Shown: piece after piece, positions 53,200 to 60,735 of the stretch
Position numbering within the stretch: position 1 is the first letter of the stretch
Layout of the letters: every line of letters starts with the position of its first letter
NCBI RefSeq assembly: GCF_003172895.1
Contig: NZ_QGKL01000042.1
Span: 496,001-560,000, forward strand
DNA from: Leucothrix arctica
GTDB lineage: Bacteria > Pseudomonadota > Gammaproteobacteria > Thiotrichales > Thiotrichaceae
Direction: 5' to 3'
DNA length: 64,000 nucleotides
Position numbers and translations under genes: made by a program
The notes under the pieces: generated by a model
The model's database searches: none
What the model saw: the letters and a program-made list of their open reading frames with translations, nothing else
Told to the model about the DNA's origin: nothing

Positions 53200-54555
53200 A
53201 TGCGATCAGAGCAAGCGGCAACCCCTAAAAATAAGTTGCAACGTGGGTTGGAGAATATCCACCATCCATTTTCCAACTTTATTCGCACCCAGACTACCTC
53301 AAGTCTGTTCCTTTTGATCGCGACTATAGCAGCCCTTTGGTGGGCAAACTCAGTCTACTCTGCTAGTTATCAAAACCTAATACACACTCCTATTGGTTTT
53401 TCTGTTGGCGAGTTTGAACTGCGAGCGTCACTCAAACATATTATTAATGATGGCTTGATGGTGATCTTTTTCTTCCTACTCGGTTTAGAGATCAAACGTG
53501 AAGTACTCGCTGGTGACCTCGCTCAGCCTGAAAACCGACGTATGTTAATTATCTGTGCAGTGGGTGGCATGGTTTGTCCTGCTGTGATTTACTCCTTATT
53601 CAACTGGTCACTAGATTCACAGGTTGGATGGGGGATACCCATGGCAACCGATGCTGCTTTCGCGCTAGGCGTATTGGCCATTTTACGAAAACATATACCG
53701 GTTGGTTTATTGGCCTTCATTGTCGGTCTCGCTATCGTTGATGACATAGGTGCGATACTGGTCATCGCACTTTTCTACACACAAGAAGTATCGCTAATAT
53801 ACCTATCCAGTGCTTTCGCGCTTATTGCATTTTTGGCGTTGGCTAACTATGCAGGTGTTAGGCAGCCAATCTTTTATATTATTGTCGGTATTGCTGCGTG
53901 GTGGGCGATGCTCAAATCAGGCGTTCACCCGACGGTGGCAGGTGTCGCCATTGCTTTGACTGTACCTGCCAGAGCTAAGTTAGCGTCGGGAAAATTTCTT
54001 GATAAAGAAGAATCGCTGATCACTTCACTGCAAAATAAAACAAAAGAAGTGGATGTCCTGGGTAGCAAACGAGACCATGAGAAATTACTAAAAGTTCGCG
54101 CTTATGCGGAGCTTGCTGGTACACCCTTACGACGCTGGGAAGATGCACTAGATTTGCCCGTCGCATTATTTATCTTGCCGCTGTTTGCTTTGTGCAATGC
54201 TGGCGTTGTATTTAGCGCTAGCTCGATTACTGAGAGCTTCCTGCAACCCACTGGCTTAGGCATTATTACCGGACTCGTGCTTGGTAAGTTTATTGGTATT
54301 TCTGGTGCATGCTGGTTGGGCCTCCGCTATAAGTTCGGCAGTTTGCCTAATGAGGTTACTTTAAAACATGTCATTGGGATCTCGCTCATCGCAGGGATTG
54401 GCTTCACCATGTCCACGTTTATTGCCGCACTGGGTTTTGATGGGCAACCAGAACATCTTCAAACCGCGAAAACATCAATCCTGATTGCCTCATTGTTATC
54501 CGCAATCCTTGGTATTATTTATATCAGAGTTACATCTACCAAAAACGTCAAATAA
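53200..54555 (+). CDS. nhaA: Na+/H+ antiporter NhaA
   Basis: 451 aa, about 12 membrane helices. Ion-binding Asp residues in MATDAAF and AIVDDIGAI match Asp133, Asp163 and Asp164 of E. coli NhaA. It exchanges internal Na+ for H+ across the inner membrane. The loop between about 265 and 310 is longer than in E. coli, with charged KTKEVDVLGSKRDHEK. AAGGAA precedes the ATG. It lies 88 bp behind fumC. A second NhaA, fused to a thioredoxin domain, is at 60736. Confidence 0.94.
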   Translation: MRSEQAATPKNKLQRGLENIHHPFSNFIRTQTTSSLFLLIATIAALWWANSVYSASYQNLIHTPIGFSVGEFELRASLKHIINDGLMVIFFFLLGLEIKREVLAGDLAQPENRRMLIICAVGGMVCPAVIYSLFNWSLDSQVGWGIPMATDAAFALGVLAILRKHIPVGLLAFIVGLAIVDDIGAILVIALFYTQEVSLIYLSSAFALIAFLALANYAGVRQPIFYIIVGIAAWWAMLKSGVHPTVAGVAIALTVPARAKLASGKFLDKEESLITSLQNKTKEVDVLGSKRDHEKLLKVRAYAELAGTPLRRWEDALDLPVALFILPLFALCNAGVVFSASSITESFLQPTGLGIITGLVLGKFIGISGACWLGLRYKFGSLPNEVTLKHVIGISLIAGIGFTMSTFIAALGFDGQPEHLQTAKTSILIASLLSAILGIIYIRVTSTKNVK

Positions 54556-54587
54556 AGCTCAAGCTGAGAGGGGATTTTTTACCCTCA

Positions 54588-54671
54588 TTACAACGTTTTA
54601 TTACGTAACCTGAGCGCATTACTGATCACGGACTCCGAGTTCAATGCCATCGCCGCCATCGCAACGATACG
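54588..54671 (-). pseudogene. C-terminal remnant of a P1B-type metal ATPase
   Basis: The minus strand reads RIVAMAAMALNSESV then ISNALRLRNKTL and a stop. This matches the conserved end of copper or heavy-metal P-type ATPases (AAAAMSLSSVSV...NALRLR). The rest of the gene, with the DKTGT and ATP-binding parts, is gone; hflC stands directly upstream. A deletion scar of a former metal or ion pump. Confidence 0.7.
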
Positions 54672-54709
54672 ACATTGTTGTGCAAGTGCTTATGAGATGA
54701 CTATCAAGT

Positions 54710-55669
54710 CTAATCAACAGGCTTCATTGCATTCAAAAACTCAAACAGATCACTGTCAGTGGAAAGCACCAGCGTGGTATTTTCAGAAATTATGGATTGG
54801 TAGGATTGTAGGGTTCGTGTGAACTCGTAAAATTCCACCGCTTGCTGACTTTGGTTATAAGCATTCGCGTAAATCGCGGCGGCCTTTGCATCTGCGACAC
54901 CACGAATCTCCTCGACTTGCTGATAGGCTTCAGACTGAATTTTATTGAGATCACGTACCCGATTACCTCGGATTCTGGCAGCTTCACCATTTCCTTCTGC
55001 AAGGAAACGTTCTGCGATCTGTCGTCGTTCACTGATCATTCGGTCATAAATCTTCGGTCGCACGCTGGCGTTGTAATGGATTCTCTTGAAGCGGATATCA
55101 AGCAATTCAATACCAAACACTTGCACCTTTTCAGCGGCCTTAGTGAAGATCTCTTTTTCTACCATTTCACGACCCTTGGTAATGGGCACCAATGCTCCAA
55201 AATCCTGTTTGACATCCGACAGTAGAACAACATCACGTAACGGCACACGGCCCTTGGTGGTGCGGATAATTTCAATCAGCTCATGCTTGGCAACGGCGTT
55301 GCGAGTCTCACTGCCTAAAATGTCATCCAACCGTGACTGGGCACTACGCTCATCACGCAGTCGCAGAAAGTACTGAAGAGGATCAACAATACGCCAGCGA
55401 GCAAACAAATCGACGGAGATGTAGAGTTTGTCCTTGGTGGGCATATCTGACGGATTACCGTCCCACTCGAGTACCCGCTTGTCAATAGGGTTAACGTCTT
55501 GGACGAAGGGGAGTTTCAACTTTAGTCCAGCAGAGGTCACTGGGTCACCTACCGGCTTGCCGAACTGGGTAATGATCACCTGTTCAACTTCGCTTACTGT
55601 GTAGACTGAGCCGCTCAACAGATAGACTCCAACCCCGATAATCGCCAAAGTGATAAGGGATTTTTTCAT
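54710..55669 (-). CDS. hflC: HflC, membrane protease regulator
   Basis: 319 aa with an N-terminal membrane anchor (about 5-20) and an SPFH/prohibitin domain. Features include EQVIITQFGKPVG, then NAVAKHELIEIIRT and the SERRQIAERFLAEGNGEAARIRG segment. With HflK it forms a large cage around FtsH that controls its proteolysis. Its start overlaps the hflK stop by 4 bp. Not linked to hfq-hflX, the usual location, so this may be an accessory copy. Confidence 0.92.
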   Translation of the reverse strand: MKKSLITLAIIGVGVYLLSGSVYTVSEVEQVIITQFGKPVGDPVTSAGLKLKLPFVQDVNPIDKRVLEWDGNPSDMPTKDKLYISVDLFARWRIVDPLQYFLRLRDERSAQSRLDDILGSETRNAVAKHELIEIIRTTKGRVPLRDVVLLSDVKQDFGALVPITKGREMVEKEIFTKAAEKVQVFGIELLDIRFKRIHYNASVRPKIYDRMISERRQIAERFLAEGNGEAARIRGNRVRDLNKIQSEAYQQVEEIRGVADAKAAAIYANAYNQSQQAVEFYEFTRTLQSYQSIISENTTLVLSTDSDLFEFLNAMKPVD

Positions 55670-56718
55670 GGTTGTTCTCCATTTAGGCTGCTCAAGTTTA
55701 GTAACGGTAAAATCCCGCGTGTCTTTTCATCGATGATTATTTTTGAGCGAATCTTCGGCAATACGGTTTGCAGGGTTTCAATGTAAATGCGGCGACGAGT
55801 GACTTCTGGCGCCTTGCTGTATTCTGCAAACAGCGCACTGAAGCGGGCAGCATCACCTTCTGCTTCATTGACTCGCTTGAGTCGGTAACCATCGGCTTCA
55901 CGAATACGCTGATCTTTCTCACCTTCGGCTAGAGGAATGACCTTGTTGTAATCGCGACGGGCTTCGTTAATTAACTTCTCTTTCTCTTGCTGAGCTTGAT
56001 TAACCTCGTTAAAAGACGCCTGCACAGGTTTTGGTGGGTTGATGTTTTTCAACTGTACTTGATCGATGCTGATACCCATCGCATATTTGGTTGAGAGACC
56101 CTGCATCTTAGTCAGCGCCTCAACTTCGATTTCTTGGCGGCCAATGGTAATGACTTCATCTACCGTACGGTCACCGACCACTTCCCGCATCACGGATTCC
56201 GAGACGTAACGTAATGTTTCACTCGGTTCACGCACTTCAAATAAAAATTTAACAGGGTCTGCAATACGGTATTGAATGACCCATTCAACCAACGCCGCAT
56301 TGAGGTCACCCGTTACCATTTCTGTTTCAAGTTTTGTTTCTTGAGCGCCACCACGTGGGCTTTGGTAAGGGTCTTTTGCTCCCGGTGTAGTGAAGCCAAA
56401 TTCTTGTTTTAGCTGTCGCTTAACAGGCACAATGGTCGTGACATCTATCCCTAGTGGTAACTTGAAATGTAAACCGGGCTCGACGTTCTTAAGGTATTTA
56501 CCGAAACGTTGCACCACCGCGACTGAGTCACTGGGTACGGTGTACCACGCGGTCATGATGCCAAAGCCGATTAATAGGATTAGGGCAATGGGAATTAGCC
56601 GGCCAACAAGGGAAATTTGTTTAAACTTACTTTGTCCCTTGCTGACTATTTCTTGGAGATTATCAGAATCTGTGGCGATATCTTGCCAAGTGTCTTTACT
56701 ATCGTTCTTTGATGACAT
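55666..56718 (-). CDS. hflK: HflK, membrane protease regulator
   Basis: 350 aa from ATG 56718 (MSSKND), which has AAAGGAG 5 bp upstream; an upstream start at 56736 is less likely. Membrane helix at about 45-65, then the SPFH domain with VVQRFGKYLKNVEPGLHFKLP and the conserved QAYREKVIxEAEG-like coiled coil (NEARRDYNKVIPLAEGEKDQRIREADGY). Coupled to hflC. It lies behind the membrane hydroxylase gene on the same strand. Confidence 0.92.
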   Translation of the reverse strand: MSSKNDSKDTWQDIATDSDNLQEIVSKGQSKFKQISLVGRLIPIALILLIGFGIMTAWYTVPSDSVAVVQRFGKYLKNVEPGLHFKLPLGIDVTTIVPVKRQLKQEFGFTTPGAKDPYQSPRGGAQETKLETEMVTGDLNAALVEWVIQYRIADPVKFLFEVREPSETLRYVSESVMREVVGDRTVDEVITIGRQEIEVEALTKMQGLSTKYAMGISIDQVQLKNINPPKPVQASFNEVNQAQQEKEKLINEARRDYNKVIPLAEGEKDQRIREADGYRLKRVNEAEGDAARFSALFAEYSKAPEVTRRRIYIETLQTVLPKIRSKIIIDEKTRGILPLLNLSSLNGEQP

Positions 56719-56801
56719 TATTGCTCCTTTAATCATAAGATTTAACAGGCCAGGCCTGCTTTATGAAATAACCTCAATGTGTAAGCTCGGTCACGCCGAA
56801 C

Positions 56802-57362
56802 TCACTTTCTCTGCTTGCGGGTACTTCCGAATACATAGTCCCAGAATGTGCTAGTCACACCGAAACAGCTAGGCTGCTTGTTACTGCGGTGATGCAGTGA
56901 GTGCCAGTGCTTGCGCCGTTTTAACCAAGCGCTATTAGTGCTCCAATGGTGAGTTGCATGGTGCACAATGGCGAAGGACAGGTAACCAATGACAATCCCG
57001 AGAGTCAGGGCGCAGGCACTCCACAGATTGTCTGATAACATGAATGCAGGCAGGAAGATCAGGGTTGTGATCAACATCATGCTTAAAACTGTGGGCGTAG
57101 AAATTAGCGCTCTTGGTCGCTGATGATGCTCTGCATGCCAACGGCTAAATGGCTGCAAGCCATGCATCACAAAACGGTGCAATACATACTCTAGAAGCGT
57201 CCAGCTCACCAATCCTATCCCTAATAAAACCAACGACTCCAACCACTGTCCGTGTGGCTCAGCAATAATGATAAAAGCTGCTAGCACCATTACTGCGATG
57301 CCATATAGTGCAAAATCAGCTCGATAAGCTATTTTGCTATGTTCCATGGTAAATAGTTTCAT
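56802..57362 (-). CDS. fatty acid hydroxylase/sterol desaturase-family membrane protein
   Basis: 186 aa, four membrane helices. The di-iron histidine clusters are visible: HRFVMH, HAEHH, HHATHH and HWHSLHH. The family hydroxylates or desaturates lipids, including carotenoids and fatty acids; this short version resembles the beta-carotene-hydroxylase/FAH group. AAGGAG precedes the start. The substrate is unknown; its neighbourhood with oleate hydratases and Cfa further upstream fits lipid modification. Confidence 0.82.
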   Translation of the reverse strand: MKLFTMEHSKIAYRADFALYGIAVMVLAAFIIIAEPHGQWLESLVLLGIGLVSWTLLEYVLHRFVMHGLQPFSRWHAEHHQRPRALISTPTVLSMMLITTLIFLPAFMLSDNLWSACALTLGIVIGYLSFAIVHHATHHWSTNSAWLKRRKHWHSLHHRSNKQPSCFGVTSTFWDYVFGSTRKQRK

Positions 57363-57457
57363 GCATCTCCTTTTGTTTTTACTGTCGTTTTAATCTTGTT
57401 GTTGAGGGTGGGGAACCCTATACCTGACCATGTTTACATAGGGGTGAGATTTGATAG

Positions 57458-57471
57458 TTGATGCAGGTCAA
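57458..57471 (+). promoter_or_regulatory. FNR-type box upstream of the host-attachment-type gene
   Basis: TTGATGCAGGTCAA, one position off TTGAT-N4-ATCAA. A TATAAA hexamer at 57497-57502 is a candidate -10. The start codon is at 57555. Confidence 0.65.
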
Positions 57472-57554
57472 CTTGTAAACACGACAGCCATGCCAATATA
57501 AAAACTCAAGTTGGGTAAATGATTTGCTATTTACCAACTAACAGGAGAATTGAT

Positions 57555-57992
57555 ATGTCAAAGATATGGGTAGTAGTTGCAGACGAGGCTAAAGTGAGAA
57601 TATTTTCTGCCGAGAAGCCGAAGGGAACACTTACGGAAATAAAAGAAATGACTTCGTCAGAGGCGACTATGTTAGAGCAGGACTTAGTATCGGATAAGCC
57701 GGGAAGGGGGGAGAGTAACTCAGGTGCAAGGAAGCACGCTTTTGAAGAAAAAACGTCTCATAAAGCGCAATATGCTATTCGGTTTTCAAAAGAAGTGAGT
57801 GAATATTTAGAAGCTAGTTTGCAGAGCAAATCTTTTGGGAGGTTAACATTGGTCGCAGCACCTCATTTTTTAGGGATGCTTCGTAAAGACTTAAGTGCGG
57901 CCATTGATGAGGTTGTATCATTTCAACTTGATAAGGACTTGACGATGATGACGCCTCAAGAGATTCGTGAGCACCTTCCTGAGTATTTGTGA
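57555..57992 (+). CDS. host attachment-like protein (BaeRF/PF10116 type)
   Basis: 145 aa from ATG 57555, which has AGGAGA 8 bp upstream; a longer frame from 57519 lacks a ribosome site. It starts MSKIWVVVADEAKVRIFSA, has SDKPGRGE followed by HAFEE, and ends LTLVAAPHFLGMLRK...MTPQEIREHLP. This is the family named for Agrobacterium attachment, distantly related to eRF1-type folds. True biochemical role unknown. In aquatic gammaproteobacteria it often occurs beside USPs and HPF. Confidence 0.85.
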   Translation: MSKIWVVVADEAKVRIFSAEKPKGTLTEIKEMTSSEATMLEQDLVSDKPGRGESNSGARKHAFEEKTSHKAQYAIRFSKEVSEYLEASLQSKSFGRLTLVAAPHFLGMLRKDLSAAIDEVVSFQLDKDLTMMTPQEIREHLPEYL

Positions 57993-58058
57993 TCGTGCGC
58001 TATTGGGTAGTGGTGGATAATTAATAAAATATGGTTTGTTTGAAGTGTTAAACAGAAA

Positions 58059-58081
58059 GCCTAGTAGAAAACCTACTAGGC
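58059..58081. terminator. bidirectional hairpin between convergent genes
   Basis: GCCTAGTAG pairs perfectly with CTACTAGGC, loop AAAAC. On the minus strand a TTTCTGTTT stretch follows, so it best serves the SDR gene at 58128, and it may also stop the plus-strand gene. Confidence 0.65.
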
Positions 58082-58127
58082 GTCTCCTGACACTTTGAAG
58101 ATATCATCCTTTTACACTGGTGCTGCA

Positions 58128-58907
58128 TTAGCGATAAACGATTCCGCCATCGATGATGGGTGCCTGTCCGGTCATATAGTCTGAATCCGGACCAGCCAGA
58201 TATGAGACGAAAGCGGCTACATCTTCTGGTGTCTCCGCTCGGCCCAGTGCAATCCCGTCCACATATTTCTTGTAGGTATCGCCTTTTGGCGTACCAGTCA
58301 GTTCTGCAAAGCGTTCGTCAATTTCAACCCACATGTCCGTTCCAACAATACCCGGGCAGTAGGCATTGATAGTTATGCCGTCGCTGGCATATTCGAGCGC
58401 TGCAGCCTGAGTTAAGCCGCGGATGGCGAATTTGGTGGCAGAATACACGCCGAGCATGGCAAAACCGTTATGACCGGCAACCGACGATGCATTGATGATT
58501 TTACCCTTGTGTCCGCGAGCCTTGAATTTCTTGGCTGCCGCCTGAATTCCCCAGATCACACCCTCAATGTTTACTTTAAAAATAGTGTCCACTTCCTGTG
58601 GTGTGACATCGGCCAACGGCTGTACCTGAGCGATCCCTGCATTGTTGACCATTATGTCGAAGCCGCCCAATTCCTTTTCGGCATGGTCAACTGCGGCATA
58701 GACTTGGTCGCGACTCGTCACATCTGCAACGAAAACCGTTGCTTTGCGGCCGAGTACTTGTACCTCTTTGGCGACGGCATCCATTTTATCTTTCTTGAGA
58801 TCGACGATAGCAATATCCATACCATCCTCTGCTAGCCTTAGAGCAATGGCTCGTCCAATTCCCTGACCGGCGCCCGTGATTAGCGCGACTTTGTCTTTAG
58901 TATTCAT
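58128..58907 (-). CDS. budC: acetoin/diacetyl reductase-like SDR (meso-2,3-butanediol dehydrogenase type)
   Basis: 259 aa classical [11 protein letters not shown] at 11-18, Asp36 favouring NAD(H), NNAG at 88-91, Ser141/142, Tyr155 and Lys159 (YSATK). The C-terminal [30 protein letters not shown] is characteristic of the BudC group. Family reaction: diacetyl to acetoin and acetoin to 2,3-butanediol with NADH. No acetolactate genes are near, so the physiological substrate is uncertain. Confidence 0.85.
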   Translation of the reverse strand: MNTKDKVALITGAGQGIGRAIALRLAEDGMDIAIVDLKKDKMDAVAKEVQVLGRKATVFVADVTSRDQVYAAVDHAEKELGGFDIMVNNAGIAQVQPLADVTPQEVDTIFKVNIEGVIWGIQAAAKKFKARGHKGKIINASSVAGHNGFAMLGVYSATKFAIRGLTQAAALEYASDGITINAYCPGIVGTDMWVEIDERFAELTGTPKGDTYKKYVDGIALGRAETPEDVAAFVSYLAGPDSDYMTGQAPIIDGGIVYR

Positions 58908-59243
58908 CTTTTAGTTTCCTTTTTCGTTTTCATAGACATAACTTTTTCTCATTTGGCCTCAGAGTGCCCCTGATTCAGTTGAAAAGTTCAGTAGCGACAC
59001 ATCAGTAGGTGTTTTATAAAACGATATCACTCAAGCATTGCGTCATATGTACGCTAGCGAACATTCTGCTCCACAGTATTTCCTAGGTGTTTGTGGCAGC
59101 CACCCAGCTTGTTCAACACCATAGCTTTTGCTCAAGCGATCGGCAGGTATGTTCGTTGTCGCACAGATGGGTCTACCCGTTTGGCGTATAAAAAACTCTG
59201 TACCGACCCTTTTGGGAAATCTGAAATTCGAAGGAGAGAACCT
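58908..59243. other. 336-bp divergent intergenic region
   Basis: Between the SDR (minus) and the PRC-barrel gene (plus). The plus-strand frame is open from 59091 but has no ribosome site or family similarity before ATG 59244. No direct-repeat element or FNR box was found here. Confidence 0.55.
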
Positions 59244-60077
59244 ATGTTACGCACCATCAATGATCTAGAAGACTACGCCATCCGCGCATCCGACGGCGAC
59301 ATTGGTCACGTGAAAGATGTCTATTTTGATGACCAGACTTGGGCTATTCGATATCTCGTTGTCGACACCGGAACCTGGCTTTCGAATCAAAAAGTATTAA
59401 TCTCGCCAATCGCGATTGGCAATCCGAACTGGGAAAATAAAGTATTACCCGTCTCGATCACAAAAGATCAGGTGAGGAATAGCCCCAGCATCAACACCGA
59501 CATGCCAGTCTCTAGGCAGCAGGAAATGCAGGTTCTAGACCACTACGGCTACCCTTATTATTGGGAGGGTTACGGGAGCATGGGTGGAGGGGTCTATCCG
59601 AACCTGTTGTTGTCGGGCTACGCTAACTTGAGTCCACCACACAATCATGAAGATCCAGAATTAAAGAGGGCTTCTGTAGAAGCCCAAGCCGCGCTACACA
59701 AGGATGATGACCTCCACCTGCGCAGTTGTGAGGCGGTAAAGGACTATCATGTTCATGCCACTGATGGTGATATAGGCCACATACAAGACATGTTAGTCGA
59801 TGACGAGTCTTGGGCTATGCGGTATATGATAGTGAATACAAGTAACTGGTGGCTTGGTCATCAAGTACTTATTCCGCCAAATTGTATCCAAAATATGAAT
59901 TGGCCAGATGCTCAAGTGTCTGTCAACTTAACACGACAGGCAGTGAAAGACTCTCCTCCGTATAACCCAGAGATGCAAGTGGATCGTAAGACAGAAATGT
60001 ATATCTACAAACATTATGGCCTTACTGGTTACTGGATAGAGGCAGTGAAGCATGGCGACTCAAAACCAACCCCCTAA
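59244..60077 (+). CDS. protein with two PRC-barrel domains
   Basis: 277 aa from ATG 59244, which has AAGGAGAG 8 bp upstream. Domain 1 (about 1-75) and domain 2 (about 165-245) are repeats: each has ASDGDIGH/ATDGDIGH, then a (V/D)-(Y/M)-x-D-D-x-(T/S)-WAIRY/WAMRY strand, and V(D/N)T-(G/S)-x-W. The linker has Gly and Pro stretches. PRC barrels occur in photosynthetic reaction centres, RimM and many stress proteins; no function can be given. The strong terminator overlaps the gene's stop codon. Confidence 0.88.
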   Translation: MLRTINDLEDYAIRASDGDIGHVKDVYFDDQTWAIRYLVVDTGTWLSNQKVLISPIAIGNPNWENKVLPVSITKDQVRNSPSINTDMPVSRQQEMQVLDHYGYPYYWEGYGSMGGGVYPNLLLSGYANLSPPHNHEDPELKRASVEAQAALHKDDDLHLRSCEAVKDYHVHATDGDIGHIQDMLVDDESWAMRYMIVNTSNWWLGHQVLIPPNCIQNMNWPDAQVSVNLTRQAVKDSPPYNPEMQVDRKTEMYIYKHYGLTGYWIEAVKHGDSKPTP

Positions 60078-60098
60078 GTTCCGCGGGGTTGGTTTTTT
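60062..60098 (+). terminator. rho-independent terminator overlapping the end of the PRC-barrel gene
   Basis: AACCAACCCC pairs perfectly with GGGGTTGGTT (60064-60073 with 60085-60094), followed by TTTT. The left arm lies in the last codons of the gene. Confidence 0.85.
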
Positions 60099-60114
60099 AG
60101 ATTTTCTTTGCGCT

Positions 60115-60669
60115 TCAATTGTTGAGCAAATCTGCTGGCTTATCTTCTAGTAAGTCAGCAAGCTCATCGGCGTGTTCTTCTTCAACCGCTAAGATAACTT
60201 TCAGCATGTCACTAGTCGTTGTATCTTGATCACCGAGGTATTGAATCATTTCGCGATAGCTATCGATGGCTATACGTTCCGCCACCAAATCCTCCTTGAT
60301 CATATCAAGCAATGAGCTACCTGCCACATATTCAGCATGACTTCGACTAGCAAGACTCTCAGGTGCGAAATCCGGTTCTCCACCCAGCTGTACAATGCGT
60401 TCGGCAATCTGGTCAGCATGTCCTTGTTCTTCATTAGAATGAACAAGGAACTCATTGGCGATACTTTTTGCATGAATACCTCGGGCCATAAAGTAATGGC
60501 GTCGGTAACGCAGCACACAAACAATTTCGGTAGCAAGTGCTTCGTTAAGCAACTTCAGCACTTGTGTCCGGTCTGCAGAATATCCAGCGGTAACCGCCCC
60601 TTGCTCAATATGTTTACGTGCATTGCTACGCAATATTTTGATATCGGTCATTACAGTTTTCTTAGACAT
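60115..60669 (-). CDS. ferritin-like (bacterioferritin-family) protein
   Basis: 184 aa from ATG 60669, which has AAGGAG 8 bp upstream. Four-helix bundle with di-iron carboxylates: ALATEIVCVLRYRRHYF, NEFLVHSNEEQGHADQIAERI, EDLVAERIAIDSYREMI and LAVEEEHADELADLL, the Exx(H) spacing of bacterioferritins. No heme ligand Met could be fixed. Likely stores iron or protects against oxidants in the cytoplasm. Its stop lies 37 bp from the PRC-barrel gene (convergent). Confidence 0.88.
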   Translation of the reverse strand: MSKKTVMTDIKILRSNARKHIEQGAVTAGYSADRTQVLKLLNEALATEIVCVLRYRRHYFMARGIHAKSIANEFLVHSNEEQGHADQIAERIVQLGGEPDFAPESLASRSHAEYVAGSSLLDMIKEDLVAERIAIDSYREMIQYLGDQDTTTSDMLKVILAVEEEHADELADLLEDKPADLLNN

Positions 60670-60735
60670 GAGTGGCTCCTTCTTCAAATTTTTAGTTTGC
60701 TTCCAATCAGTAGCCATGTCGGTGCGCTGCCGCAC

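Noticed and set aside
54567-54586. GAGGG...CCCTC hairpin after nhaA as a terminator
   Set aside because: The stem is only 5-6 bp and the T run is in the loop, not after the stem.
59091-59243. 51-residue extension of the PRC-barrel protein
   Set aside because: No ribosome site and Cys/Arg-rich random-looking sequence; ATG 59244 has AAGGAGAG at good distance.
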